Positions 53,538-62,379 of a stretch of DNA of 64,000 nt are shown here, in pieces. Position numbers and translations under genes: made by a program. Positions within the stretch are counted from its first letter, which is position 1. Each line of letters opens with the position of its first letter. The notes below the pieces were generated by a model, which was given only the letters and a program-made list of their open reading frames with translations, did no database searches and had not been told where the DNA came from. Origin of the DNA: an uncultured Clostridia bacterium (GTDB lineage Bacteria; Bacillota; Clostridia; Oscillospirales; Oscillospiraceae); NCBI GenBank assembly GCA_932222125.1, contig CAKNZJ010000122.1, forward strand, positions 124,001 to 188,000. Direction: 5' to 3'.

Positions 53538-56174
53538 ATGAGCCAATGGTTTGCCAAAACCTCGGGCCAGGTGCTGTCCGAGCTGGGCAGCGACCGAGCC
53601 GCCGGACTAACCTCGAAGGAGGTGCAAAAGCGGCTGGAACAGCATGGGCCAAACAAATTGGAGCAGGCTAAAAAGGAGCCGCTAGCCGTCCGCTTTCTGA
53701 ACCAGATGAAGGACCCTATGATTCTGGTGCTGCTGGCGGCAGCCATCCTATCTCTCATCTCCACCGGTGGGGAAGATTGGGTGGAGGCACTGATCATCCT
53801 GCTCATCGTGGTGGTGAACGCTTGCATTTCCATCTCTCAGGAAGACAACGCCGAGCGGGCGCTGGAAGCCCTGCAAAAGATGTCCGCTCCGCTTGCCAAA
53901 GTCATCCGGGATGGGCAGCAGGTGCGCTTGGAAACCAGCCAACTGGTCCCCGGCGATATCATCGTGCTGGAGGCGGGAGACCTGGTTCCAGCCGATGCCC
54001 GTATCTTGGAATGCGCCAATCTGAAAGCAGACGAATCCGCCATGACCGGTGAGTCGGTCCCTGTATCTAAAGAAGCGGTGGAGTCCCTGCCCCCAGAGAC
54101 CGCCCTGGGTGACCGGCGCAATATGGTCATTTCGTCCACCGTCATCACCAATGGGCGAGCGCTGTGCCTGGTCACCGGCACCGGCATGGACACGGAAATG
54201 GGCCGTATCGCAGGCATGCTCATGGGCCAATCCGATGTCTCCACCCCACTCCAGCGGAAGATGGGGGAAATCTCCAAAACACTGTCCTTTGTCTGCCTGG
54301 CTGTATGCGCAGTCATGTTTGGCGTAGGCCTGCTGTACAACCAGGGCATCCTGGACATGTTTATGAGAGCGGTCTCCCTGGCAGTAGCCGCTATTCCGGA
54401 AGGACTGCCCGCCATTGTCACCATTGTGCTAGCCCTGGGCGTCCAGCGGATGGTGCGGCACAACGCTATTGTCAAAAAACTCCCCGCTGTAGAGACCTTG
54501 GGCTGCGCCGGAGTCATCTGCTCTGACAAAACCGGCACCCTTACCATGAATAAGATGACGGTAAAACAGGTGTGGACCCACGATGGCAAACACCGCCGGG
54601 ACGCCCTCACCATCGGGGCCCTCTGCAACGATACGGTGCTCGCCACCGGCGGCGATGGCAATCCCAAAACACTGGGGGATCCCACAGAGACCGCCCTGGT
54701 GGACGCAGCCCTGGAAGACGGCCTGGACAAGAACCTACTGGAGCGGGAGCTGCCCAGGACAGCAGAGCTGCCCTTTGACTCGGACCGGAAGCTGATGAGC
54801 ACGGTTCATTCCATAAATGGTAAGCTTCGCGTCATGGTGAAAGGAGCACCCGACGTGCTGTTGGCCCGCTGCACTCATATATTGGCAGATAGCCCCACCC
54901 CCATCCTCCCCGCCCTGCGCAAAGATGTGGAGCAGGCCAACTCCACCATGGCGGAGCAGGCCCTTCGGGTGCTGGGCTGCGCTTATAAGGACATAGACGC
55001 TCTCCCCGGCCGGCTCACCAGCCAAACCCTGGAAACCGGCCTGACCTTTGTGGGGCTGGTTGGAATGATCGATCCCCCCAGACTGGAGGTAAAAGATGCC
55101 GTAGCCCAATGTTACGCTGCCGGCATTCGTCCAGTGATGATTACCGGCGACCATAAACTCACCGCGGTGGCCATTGCCAAAGAGCTGGACATCTATCGGG
55201 ATGGGGATATGGCCATTACTGGAGAGGATCTGGACTTTATGCCACAGGATATGCTGGAGCAGGACGTGGATCAGTTTTCCGTTTATGCCCGTGTGTCCCC
55301 AGAGCATAAGATGCGTATTGTCAAGGCATGGCAGAAGCGGGGCATGGTAGTGGCTATGACCGGTGACGGTGTTAACGACGCCCCGGCCTTAAAGGTGGCG
55401 GACATTGGCTGCGCTATGGGCGTCACCGGCACCGATGTGGCCAAAGGGGCTGCGGATATGATCCTCACTGACGACAACTTTGCCACCATCGTTCACGCTG
55501 TGGAGCAGGGACGCGGTATCTATTCCAACATCAAAAAGGCCATCCACTACCTATTGTCCTGCAACATTGGCGAGATCATCACTCTGTTCCTGGCCACTGT
55601 TCTGAACTTCCATCAGGCTCCCTTGGTGGCAGTTCAATTGCTATGGCTTAACCTGGTCACCGACTCGCTGCCCGCCCTGGCCCTTGGCATGGAACCGGTG
55701 GAACATTCTGTGATGGAAGAAAAGCCCCGCTCCGCCAGTGAATCCCTGTTCAACCGAGCCTTCTCCCTTCGGCTTGCCTGGCAAGGCGTGATGGTTGGCA
55801 TGCTTACCTTAGCAGCCTATTACCTGGGGGAATACGTCCTTAGCGACCCAGCCCTGGCAGATGCCACTGCCAATACCATGGCCTTTGCCACCCTCACCTT
55901 CTGTCAGCTGTTCCACGCCTATGATGTGCGCAGTGAGCACCAGTCCATCTTTCAGATTGGCCTGTTCTCCAACTCTGCTATGAACAAGGCCTTCCTGGTC
56001 GGGCTCAGCCTTCAGCTACTGGTGCTGCTTGTCCCCCCCCTGATGGCGGTGTTCCAGGTGACCGCTCTCACCCCAGTGGAATGGATTTGCGTGCTGGCTC
56101 TATCCCTGACTCCTGTGCTTATCTGCGAGTTGGAAAAGGCCGTTTGCCGCCGCTTGCCGGCAAACACACCTTAA
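53538..56174 (+). CDS. P-type cation-transporting ATPase (Ca/Mn type)
   Basis: 878 residues, a P2A-type pump. It has a cation-ATPase N-terminus (LTSKEVQKRLEQHGPNKL), the A-domain TGES loop in DESAMTGESVPVSKE, IPEGLPAIVTIVLALG in helix M4, the phosphorylation site CSDKTGTLTMNKM (Asp about 330), KGAPDVLLARC for nucleotide binding, and TGDGVNDAPALKVADIG. Helix M6 reads NLVTDSLPALALGMEP, keeping Asn and Asp ligands. It probably exports Mn2+ or Ca2+; the preceding manganese riboswitch favours Mn2+ efflux. AAAGGAG lies about ten bases before the ATG. Confidence 0.93.
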   Translation: MSQWFAKTSGQVLSELGSDRAAGLTSKEVQKRLEQHGPNKLEQAKKEPLAVRFLNQMKDPMILVLLAAAILSLISTGGEDWVEALIILLIVVVNACISISQEDNAERALEALQKMSAPLAKVIRDGQQVRLETSQLVPGDIIVLEAGDLVPADARILECANLKADESAMTGESVPVSKEAVESLPPETALGDRRNMVISSTVITNGRALCLVTGTGMDTEMGRIAGMLMGQSDVSTPLQRKMGEISKTLSFVCLAVCAVMFGVGLLYNQGILDMFMRAVSLAVAAIPEGLPAIVTIVLALGVQRMVRHNAIVKKLPAVETLGCAGVICSDKTGTLTMNKMTVKQVWTHDGKHRRDALTIGALCNDTVLATGGDGNPKTLGDPTETALVDAALEDGLDKNLLERELPRTAELPFDSDRKLMSTVHSINGKLRVMVKGAPDVLLARCTHILADSPTPILPALRKDVEQANSTMAEQALRVLGCAYKDIDALPGRLTSQTLETGLTFVGLVGMIDPPRLEVKDAVAQCYAAGIRPVMITGDHKLTAVAIAKELDIYRDGDMAITGEDLDFMPQDMLEQDVDQFSVYARVSPEHKMRIVKAWQKRGMVVAMTGDGVNDAPALKVADIGCAMGVTGTDVAKGAADMILTDDNFATIVHAVEQGRGIYSNIKKAIHYLLSCNIGEIITLFLATVLNFHQAPLVAVQLLWLNLVTDSLPALALGMEPVEHSVMEEKPRSASESLFNRAFSLRLAWQGVMVGMLTLAAYYLGEYVLSDPALADATANTMAFATLTFCQLFHAYDVRSEHQSIFQIGLFSNSAMNKAFLVGLSLQLLVLLVPPLMAVFQVTALTPVEWICVLALSLTPVLICELEKAVCRRLPANTP

Positions 56175-56188
56175 ATACCATCCATGCC

Positions 56189-56219
56189 GAGCCCCCAGTC
56201 CCCGCTGGGGGCTCTTTTT
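56189..56219 (+). terminator. terminator after the P-type ATPase gene
   Basis: A perfect 10-bp stem (56189-56198 with 56205-56214) with a 6-base loop and five T. Confidence 0.93.
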
Positions 56220-56291
56220 ATCCCACTCCCCCGGTTTGATATAAAATTCACAAAAATATACATTTTTTCTTTGAAACCTTGGTCAACCCTG

Positions 56292-56320
56292 TTGATTTTT
56301 TGTGTGTTTCAGTATATAAT
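56292..56320 (+). promoter_or_regulatory. promoter of the thiolase gene
   Basis: TTGATT (56292-56297), 17 bases, then a perfect TATAAT (56315-56320), in AT-rich sequence 50 bases before the start codon. Confidence 0.85.
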
Positions 56321-56369
56321 CATGACATATGCATGCCCCTGCACAAAATCATTTTGGAGGTCATTTGTC

Positions 56370-57566
56370 ATGAGAGAAGTCTATGTCGTCAACTGCTGCC
56401 GTACTGCTGTGGGCTCCTTTGGCGGGTCCTTAAAGGACGTGCCCGCCGTAGAAATGGGCGCCATCGTGGTCAAGGAGGCGCTTAACCGGGCGGGCATCGC
56501 TCCCGAGAATGTGGATGAGGTTATGTTCGGCTGTATCCTCTCCGCCGGTCTGGGTCAGAACCCTGCCCGCCAGGTTGGCATTAAGGCCGGTCTGCCTGTG
56601 GAAGTTCCCGCCTACACCGTGTCCATGGTGTGCGGCTCAGGCATGAAGTCCGTCATCGAAGGTGCCCGGGCCATTGTGGCCGGCGATGCTGATATTGTTG
56701 TGGCGGGCGGAACTGAGAACATGTCCGCAGCACCCTATGCCATCCCCGCTGCCCGCTGGGGCGCTCGTATGGGCAATGGCAAAATCATCGACACCATGAT
56801 CAATGATGGTCTGTGGGACGCTTACAACAACTACCACATGGGTACCACTGCCGAGAATATCTGTGAGAAGTATGGCCTCACCCGGGAAGAGCTGGACCAG
56901 TTTGCCGTCAATTCCCAGAACAAAGCCGAAGCTGCCCAGGCCGCCGGCAAGTTCGCAGACGAGATCGTCCCGGTTATGGTAAAGAAAAAGAAAGAAATGG
57001 TGGAATTCAAGGTAGACGAATACCCCAAGGCAGGCGTGACCATTGATTCCGTCGCCAAGCTCAAGGGCGCCTTTGCCCTGGCCGATGGCTCCAAGGGCAG
57101 CCGTGTCACCGCCGCCAACGCCTCTGGCATCAATGACGGTGCCGCCGCCATTATCCTAGCCTCCAAAGAGGCCGTGGACAAATATGGCCTGAAGCCCATG
57201 GCCAAGCTGGTCAGCTGGGGTCAGGGCGGCGTGGATCCCTCCATTATGGGCATCGGCCCCGTCCCTGCCTCCCGTCAGGCCATGGATAAGGCCGGTCTGA
57301 CCATCAACGATATTGACCTGGTGGAGGCCAATGAGGCGTTTGCCGCTCAGTCTGTGGCCGTGGCCAAGGACCTGGGCTTTGACATGTCCAAGGTGAACGT
57401 CAACGGCGGTGCCATCTCCATCGGCCACCCCGTAGGCTGCTCTGGTGCCCGCATTATCGTCACCCTGCTCCACGAGATGCAGAAGCAGGGTCAGGCTAAA
57501 AAAGGCCTCGCCACCCTGTGCATTGGCGGCGGCATGGGTGTCGCCACTATCTTCGAAAAGGTCTGA
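56370..57566 (+). CDS. acetyl-CoA C-acetyltransferase (thiolase)
   Basis: 398 residues. It condenses two acetyl-CoA to acetoacetyl-CoA, or the reverse. The nucleophilic Cys is in [12 protein letters not shown] (about 88), the His in [17 protein letters not shown] (about 354) and the second Cys in LCIGGGMG (about 384). The ATG at 56370 has GGAGG ten bases upstream; the longer open frame extends back through the promoter and is rejected. Followed after 356 bases by CoA-transferase genes, suggesting acetoacetate or butyrate metabolism. Confidence 0.95.
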   Translation: MREVYVVNCCRTAVGSFGGSLKDVPAVEMGAIVVKEALNRAGIAPENVDEVMFGCILSAGLGQNPARQVGIKAGLPVEVPAYTVSMVCGSGMKSVIEGARAIVAGDADIVVAGGTENMSAAPYAIPAARWGARMGNGKIIDTMINDGLWDAYNNYHMGTTAENICEKYGLTREELDQFAVNSQNKAEAAQAAGKFADEIVPVMVKKKKEMVEFKVDEYPKAGVTIDSVAKLKGAFALADGSKGSRVTAANASGINDGAAAIILASKEAVDKYGLKPMAKLVSWGQGGVDPSIMGIGPVPASRQAMDKAGLTINDIDLVEANEAFAAQSVAVAKDLGFDMSKVNVNGGAISIGHPVGCSGARIIVTLLHEMQKQGQAKKGLATLCIGGGMGVATIFEKV

Positions 57567-57922
57567 GCCCCGCGCAAGCCATGGCCTCTCCCCTTTTCAG
57601 TCTGATATCACCTAGTACGGTATCATGTATTGCTTGACGGCATACAGAGAGAACAATTGTGAGAAAGAATACTAAATTTTGGGTTATGCATTTACGTCCA
57701 GAGTCACTTTGAGGGTATTGGTATAGTCTGCCATCTGATTTTTAGATAGAACTTAAACACCCGTATCATTGATAAAAGACCTCTTTTTAATAATCAGCCA
57801 GCGCCCACGATATCAGTAAGTATATAACCCCCCGCAAAAGCACATCCTCCCCTTTCTGCGCTCTACTGGGGCAGTATCCCCGCCCCAGTAAGCCTTATTA
57901 AATATTTAGGAGGTCATAAATT
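57567..57922 (+). other. spacer between the thiolase and CoA-transferase genes
   Basis: 356 bases, AT-rich, without a gene. An 8-bp hairpin (57865-57872 with 57882-57889) lacks a T-run. TATAGT with TG extension at 57722-57727 is a weak candidate promoter for the CoA-transferase genes. No clear terminator for the thiolase gene was found. Confidence 0.45.
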
Positions 57923-58612
57923 ATGCCTAAGTTTGCGTCCATTGCTGAGGCGGTCAACCTGATCCCTGATGGAGCCACAATTATGTTTGGCGGCTTTATG
58001 GGCTGTGGTTCTGCTCACAAGGTCATCGACGCCCTGTCCAAATCCGGCAAGGGCAATTTCACCATCATTTGTAATGATGGTTCCATGCCTGGCGGCCCCT
58101 TGGGCGAGGACTATTATGGAGTCGCCAAACTCATTCACAACGGCCAGGTAAAACGCCTGATCACCAGCCACGTTGGCCTGAATCCTGAAGTGGCTGTCCG
58201 TATGAATGACGGCTCCCTCCAGGTAGACCTGATTCCCCAGGGCTCTCTGGCAGAGATGATCCGCGCCGGCGGAGCGGGTCTGGGCGGTGTGCTCACCCCC
58301 ACCGGTGTTGGCACCCTGGTAGAGGAGAAGACCGATTTTGTCCTGGGTAAAGTCACCGTAGACGGCAGGGTATACCTTCATATGCGTCCGTTGCGGGCTG
58401 ATGTGGCTGTTATCTCCGGTTATAACGTAGACAAGGCGGGCAACGTTTGGTATAAGGGCACCACCCGGAACTTTAACCTTCCCATGGCTACTGCCGCCGA
58501 TCTGGTCATCGCTGAGGCAGATCATGTGGTGGAGGTGGGCGCCATTGAGCCCGAAAATGTGCACACCTACGGCGTATTTGTGGACTATGTTGTGGATGGA
58601 GGTAATGCATAA
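57923..58612 (+). CDS. atoD: 3-oxoacid/short-chain CoA-transferase, subunit A
   Basis: 229 residues. The alpha subunit of a heterodimeric class I CoA-transferase moving CoA between acetoacetate or butyrate and acetate. It opens with AVNLIPDGATIMFGGFMGCG, the CoA-binding loop of the family, and contains SHVGLNPEVAVRMNDG and LIPQGSLAEMIRAGGAGLGG. TTAGGAGG precedes the ATG. Its TAA overlaps the ATG of subunit B by one base, as expected for obligate partners. The exact acyl preference cannot be read. Confidence 0.92.
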   Translation: MPKFASIAEAVNLIPDGATIMFGGFMGCGSAHKVIDALSKSGKGNFTIICNDGSMPGGPLGEDYYGVAKLIHNGQVKRLITSHVGLNPEVAVRMNDGSLQVDLIPQGSLAEMIRAGGAGLGGVLTPTGVGTLVEEKTDFVLGKVTVDGRVYLHMRPLRADVAVISGYNVDKAGNVWYKGTTRNFNLPMATAADLVIAEADHVVEVGAIEPENVHTYGVFVDYVVDGGNA

Positions 58613-59268
58613 TGGATCGCTCTGAAATCAAAGGCTTTATTGCTAAACGTGTCGCCGCTGAACTCAAGGATGGCGATGTAGTTAACTTGGGCATTGGGCT
58701 CCCCACCCTGGTGCCCCAGTACCTGCCCAGCAGTGTCCATGTTACCCTTCAGTCAGAGAACGGCATCATCGGCACCGGTGCTGTGACGGAAGAGAACAAA
58801 GACCCCCTTTATATCACTGATGCCGGCGGCTCCCCCGCCATCGCAGCCACTGGGGGTGTCTATATTGACTCCTGCTCCTCCTTTGGCCTCATTCGCGGCG
58901 GCCATGTGGACGCCACCATCCTGGGCGGCCTGGAGGTGGATGAAGAGGGCTCCCTATCTAACTGGATCATCCCCGGCAAAAAGGTGCCCGGCATGGGCGG
59001 CGCTATGGATCTTCTGGTTGGCGCCAAGCACGTCATCGTGGCCATGGAGCACACTGCCAAGGGTGCTCCCAAAATTCTGAAAAAGTGCCGCCTTCCCTAC
59101 ACTGCTGTGAAGTGCGTCACCAAAATCATCACTGAAATGGGCGTGATGAACGTCACCAGCAAGGGGTTAGAACTGGTGGAGATCAATCCTGAGTTCACTG
59201 TGGATCAGGTGCAGGCTGCCACCGAAGCCACACTGATCATCTCTCCCAATCTGAAACCCATGGTGTGA
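58612..59268 (+). CDS. atoA: 3-oxoacid/short-chain CoA-transferase, subunit B
   Basis: 218 residues. The beta subunit carries the catalytic Glu in LQSENGIIG (about 46), which forms the glutamyl-CoA thioester. VNLGIGLPTLVPQYLP and GGHVDATILGGLEVDEEG are typical of the family. It is translationally coupled to subunit A and ends just before a strong terminator. With the thiolase upstream it likely links acetoacetyl-CoA or butyryl-CoA to acetate in fermentation. Confidence 0.93.
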   Translation: MDRSEIKGFIAKRVAAELKDGDVVNLGIGLPTLVPQYLPSSVHVTLQSENGIIGTGAVTEENKDPLYITDAGGSPAIAATGGVYIDSCSSFGLIRGGHVDATILGGLEVDEEGSLSNWIIPGKKVPGMGGAMDLLVGAKHVIVAMEHTAKGAPKILKKCRLPYTAVKCVTKIITEMGVMNVTSKGLELVEINPEFTVDQVQAATEATLIISPNLKPMV

Positions 59269-59280
59269 GCTAGCTTACTC

Positions 59281-59333
59281 TATCCATAATATAAGGCCCT
59301 AGGCTTAAAGCCTAGGGCCTTATATTATGGATA
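59281..59333. terminator. terminator after the CoA-transferase genes
   Basis: A 26-bp perfect inverted repeat (59281-59306 with 59308-59333) centred on one base, followed by ATTTTATATTTTTT. Confidence 0.88.
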
Positions 59334-59347
59334 TTTTATATTTTTTA

Positions 59348-59376
59348 TTGACAATTTTTTCGGCTTATGCTATTAT
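59348..59376 (+). promoter_or_regulatory. strong promoter of the frameshifted exported-protein gene
   Basis: TTGACA (59348-59353), 17 bases, then TATTAT (59371-59376) with a TG extension. Confidence 0.85.
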
Positions 59377-59425
59377 TTTTTGAGATATCCCAATTAAAAA
59401 GTTAACATCCACCCTCACTAAAGAA

Positions 59426-60101
59426 ATGAGTACTATCATGCAAAAATTCTCTTTCCTGTCATAGCCGTAGCAATTATCTTTCCTCTTTTAGTTACCACTG
59501 GCAGTGCTACGTCATACACTACAAATGGAAATGGACCAGTTGTAATTGTCTATGAGAATACCATGACTGAGGAAGAAAAATTCGAAGAGCTTCAGCAGCA
59601 AATAATTGATCAGTTGGAGGCGCAGGGTTTGGATCCTTCTGAATTTGCAGTGCGCCTTGGCGCTGATGGAGATATTATGCCACTGAACGATATTAATGAC
59701 TATAGAACAGAATACTCCCCAAAAAAACTGTTACTGCATCTGGCTATGCCGGAAATCAACCCTCTGGCGGTATTCAATTCAAAACTGGCGGCGGATTTTA
59801 CTATGCTGAAGATGGTGGCCCACAAGTCACTGTCTCCGTAAGTTTTCCAGCCCCCTTTAAGGGAGTTTCCTTTGGAATCGGCATGGGTGTAGTAAAAAAC
59901 ACATCTGGAGTTTTTGTAACCGTGCCAGAGACAACTGGTTTCTATAAATGCCGTGTTAATAAGACATATGAGGTAACAAGATATATTATTTATCATAGAT
60001 CCTTTGATGAGGCCACATGGTCCGAGGTTTGGAAAGAGTGGTCTGGAGGAGTGAATAAAAAGCACATTCGTACTTCTACTTGGGCAGAGCGAATTTCTTG
60101 A
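59426..60101 (+). pseudogene. exported protein gene broken by two frameshifts
   Basis: Three consecutive reading frames join into one plausible protein of about 224 residues. ATG at 59426 gives MSTIMQKFSFLS then stops at TAG. Adding one base near 59457 would continue into IAVAIIFPLLVTTGSATS, completing a signal peptide. That frame runs through NDYRTEYSPKKLLLHLAMPE to a stop at 59841. One more base at the AAAA near 59730-59782 would pass into TGGGFYYAEDGGPQVTVSVS and on to the stop at 60101. The rest resembles an exported all-beta protein of unknown family. Each break needs a single inserted base, so two one-base deletions (or sequencing errors) are likely. Confidence 0.75.
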
Positions 60102-60115
60102 GGAGATATTATCAC

Positions 60116-60508
60116 ATGGTGTGCAGCAAATTCAAATCACGCTGGAAATTGATCGTCCCATGGGCACTAGTAGCAGTTTTGCTGGTGGCCCTAGTATTCA
60201 CTGCCTCCGCCGCCCGCCGTACTCTGTATGTCAACATTGTGGGCACCTATGGTGGCAATGCTCCAGGGACGCCTTCCATCACCTTTGATTCCACCGGGCA
60301 CTATGCCTTTTCTCAAGACGGATCCATCCTTTTTGAGGGAAGCTACACTTCGGATGGCCGGACCATCACCATGGACGATGATGGACAGACCTGCTACGCC
60401 ATTTATATCGATGATACCATCTATTTCATTCAGAATGGGCAGGCTCCCCTTCTCTTCCTGCGCACCAGCCGGACGGCTGTCTACCCAAATCCCCCGCAAA
60501 CTGGCTAA
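60116..60508 (+). CDS. small uncharacterised membrane-anchored protein
   Basis: 130 residues. The N-terminal helix (about 10-33, LIVPWALVAVLLVALVFTAS) is a signal anchor, followed by an extracytoplasmic part of about 95 residues rich in beta-forming and Gly/Asp residues. No family was recognised. GAGGAG lies ten bases before the ATG at 60116. It follows the frameshifted exported gene by 14 bases and probably shares its promoter. Confidence 0.75.
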   Translation: MVCSKFKSRWKLIVPWALVAVLLVALVFTASAARRTLYVNIVGTYGGNAPGTPSITFDSTGHYAFSQDGSILFEGSYTSDGRTITMDDDGQTCYAIYIDDTIYFIQNGQAPLLFLRTSRTAVYPNPPQTG

Positions 60509-60514
60509 ACAGAA

Positions 60515-60544
60515 GGGTTCCCGGTTTATCCGGGAACTCTTTTT
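60515..60544 (+). terminator. terminator after the small membrane protein gene
   Basis: A 10-bp stem (60515-60524 with 60530-60539, one G-U pair) with a TTTAT loop and a run of T. Confidence 0.9.
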
Positions 60545-60658
60545 CTTGTAATCCCTGTAATTTATAATAGCTTGGCGAAAAATAAAATGACAATGATGTC
60601 TTTTTGTGGTATTATTTCTATAAATGCTCCCAGCCACTTCTTCTATAGGAGGCAGCCC

Positions 60659-61111
60659 ATGAACCATGAGGAATATATGGGTCAGGCTCTGGAATTGGCC
60701 CGCCAGTGCCTGACGGACGGGGACGTCCCAGTGGGCTGTGTGATTACTTCCTCCAGCGGCCAGGTGATTGGCCTCGGCCGCAACCTCCGGGAGCGGGACG
60801 GCCTGGCCACCGCCCATGCAGAGGTGGAAGCCATCAACATGGCATGTGCCTGTCTAGGCACATGGCGGCTGACAGGCTGCACCCTTTATGTCACTCTGGA
60901 GCCATGTCCCATGTGTGCTGGAGCCATCATCAACGCCCGCATCCCCACCATCTACTACGGCGCTAAAGAGCCAAATTCCGGCTGCTGCGGCTCGGTGCTC
61001 AACCTATTTGAAGAGCGCTTCCAGCACCATCCCCGCATCTATGGCGGTCTGCTGGAAACGGAGTGCCAGGCCCTGCTGGAACATTTTTTTCAAGGCCTCA
61101 GGGGGATTTAA
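60659..61111 (+). CDS. tadA: tRNA-specific adenosine deaminase TadA
   Basis: 150 residues. It converts A34 to inosine in tRNA-Arg(ACG). The zinc site and catalytic Glu are in TAHAEVEAIN (His-Ala-Glu) and PCPMCAGAI (CxxC), and PNSGCCGSVLNL matches the tRNA-binding part of the family. The ATG at 60659 has TAGGAGG six bases upstream; the longer frame starting at 60572 is rejected. Confidence 0.95.
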   Translation: MNHEEYMGQALELARQCLTDGDVPVGCVITSSSGQVIGLGRNLRERDGLATAHAEVEAINMACACLGTWRLTGCTLYVTLEPCPMCAGAIINARIPTIYYGAKEPNSGCCGSVLNLFEERFQHHPRIYGGLLETECQALLEHFFQGLRGI

Positions 61112-61210
61112 TATTTTTGTAACAACTGCCCACGAACTTTTGTAATGATTATCCGGTATTCTAATTCTTGCAAGAGATATCCTTTCTTTTTCATTCTATC
61201 CTCCATTTTT

Positions 61211-61241
61211 TTGAGCCGGGGTTACTACCTCGGCTCTCTTT
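61211..61241 (+). terminator. terminator after tadA
   Basis: A 9-bp stem (61211-61219 with 61226-61234, one G-U pair) followed by TCTTTTTT, about 100 bases after the stop codon. Confidence 0.88.
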
Positions 61242-61336
61242 TTTATAGGCCAGTCCTGATACTCTCCCTCTCTTCGATGGATTTCCCCTCTTCCCTCATG
61301 GTATGATTTGTCAAAATCATGGGAGGAGGTTATTTT

Positions 61337-62128
61337 ATGGCCCTTTTTCGCAGAAATGAGAAGCGGCAGATTTTAGAGCTTCCCATCGGGGACATCCATC
61401 CCAATCCCAACCAACCTAGACAAATATTTGAGCCAAATGCTCTGGACGAGCTGTCCAAATCTATCGCACAGCTGGGCATTCTTCAACCCCTGTCCGTTCG
61501 TAAGGCACCTGTTGGGTGGGAGCTGATTGCCGGTGAACGGCGGCTTCGGGCCGCAGAACTGGCTGGGCTATCCTATGTCCCCTGCCTGCCTGTGGAGGTG
61601 GACGACGAAACTTCCTCCATGCTGGCACTGGTGGAAAACCTTCAACGAAAAGATCTGAACATATGGGAGGAAGCGACCGCCCTGCGGCAGCTCATTGACC
61701 ACTATCACTTGTCCCAGGAGGAGGCAGCTAAACGGATGGGCAAAAGCCAGTCCGCCATTGCCAATAAGCTGCGGCTGCTAAAATTGCCCCAGGATGTGAT
61801 TGCCAAGCTGCAAACCACACAGCTCACCGAGCGGCACGCCAGGGCGCTGCTCCGGCTGGAAACCCCTGAGTGTCAACGGACTGCCCTGGCCCATATCCTC
61901 TGCTACAACCTTAACGTAGCTAAAACGGAGGAATATATTGACCGGCTGTGCGCCAAAGCCGCCCCCTCCAAAAAGGTCACCCCAGTCTACCGTTTTCGGG
62001 ACGTTCGTCTGTTTCTCAACACCATCAAGCGCAGTCTAGCTGTGATGCAGTCTGCTGGAGTCAACGCCCACTGTGGACGAGAGGAAACAGACAGCGAGAT
62101 CACACTCACCATACATATCCCAAAATAA
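61337..62128 (+). CDS. noc: ParB-family nucleoid occlusion protein Noc
   Basis: 263 residues. The N-terminal ParB CTPase-type domain has IGDIHPNPNQPRQIFEPNAL and AGERRLRAAELAGLSYVP, including the GERR motif. The helix-turn-helix is LSQEEAAKRMGKSQSAIANK (about 132-151). The C-terminus is a dimerisation domain. The order noc-soj-spo0J, as in Bacillus, supports Noc over a second ParB. Noc stops division over the chromosome. GGGAGGAGG lies seven bases before the ATG at 61337. It is followed by a terminator that contains a parS-like sequence. Confidence 0.85.
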   Translation: MALFRRNEKRQILELPIGDIHPNPNQPRQIFEPNALDELSKSIAQLGILQPLSVRKAPVGWELIAGERRLRAAELAGLSYVPCLPVEVDDETSSMLALVENLQRKDLNIWEEATALRQLIDHYHLSQEEAAKRMGKSQSAIANKLRLLKLPQDVIAKLQTTQLTERHARALLRLETPECQRTALAHILCYNLNVAKTEEYIDRLCAKAAPSKKVTPVYRFRDVRLFLNTIKRSLAVMQSAGVNAHCGREETDSEITLTIHIPK

Positions 62129-62139
62129 CCCCCTATTCA

Positions 62140-62169
62140 GAGGATGTTTCACATGAAACATCCTCTTTT
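62140..62169 (+). terminator. terminator after noc, overlapping a parS-like site
   Basis: A perfect 12-bp stem (62140-62151 with 62154-62165) followed by TTTT, 12 bases after the noc stop codon. The central part is the parS-like sequence at 62145-62160. Confidence 0.75.
62145..62160. promoter_or_regulatory. parS-like site 1
   Basis: TGTTTCACATGAAACA differs from the Firmicute parS consensus TGTTTCACGTGAAACA at one central base. It is located between noc and soj, where ParB loading sites are common. Confidence 0.6.
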
Positions 62170-62186
62170 GCCTATTTCCCTCCCAA

Positions 62187-62202
62187 TGTTTCATGTGAAA
62201 CA
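62187..62202. promoter_or_regulatory. parS-like site 2
   Basis: TGTTTCATGTGAAACA is the exact reverse complement of site 1 and also one base away from parS. It lies 26 bases after site 1. Confidence 0.6.
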
Positions 62203-62255
62203 TCCTCTTGTCGTTCTCCTCCATCGCATTTGCCCTATATTCCTGCGGAAAACAG

Positions 62256-62284
62256 TTGAAATTGGCCCAGATACACGATATAAT
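62256..62284 (+). promoter_or_regulatory. promoter of soj-spo0J
   Basis: TTGAAA (62256-62261), 17 bases, then a perfect TATAAT (62279-62284). The leader to soj is about 90 bases. Confidence 0.85.
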
Positions 62285-62379
62285 ATGAGCAATTGCCCTA
62301 CTTTGCAAGGGCTGTGCGTTAATCACACTCCTCCTGGCGCCAGTTGTCAGGTTTATCCTATGGAAAGGGCGGGTATCCT

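Noticed and set aside
53401..53652. 83-codon minus-strand frame at the start of the P-type ATPase gene
   Set aside because: It covers the riboswitch terminator and the 5' end of the ATPase gene and has no support of its own.
54735..55307. 190-codon minus-strand frame opposite the P-type ATPase
   Set aside because: It lies entirely inside the ATPase gene; a shadow only.
56184..56369. Upstream extension of the thiolase gene
   Set aside because: It spans the terminator of the previous gene and the thiolase promoter; thiolases begin at the MREVYVV-type start.
57914..58564. 216-codon minus-strand frame opposite atoD
   Set aside because: It is a shadow of the CoA-transferase gene; no start signal or family similarity.
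59426..59790. Phase-variable switching as the explanation of the frameshifts
   Set aside because: The break sites have at most four identical bases in a row, too short for slipped-strand switching.
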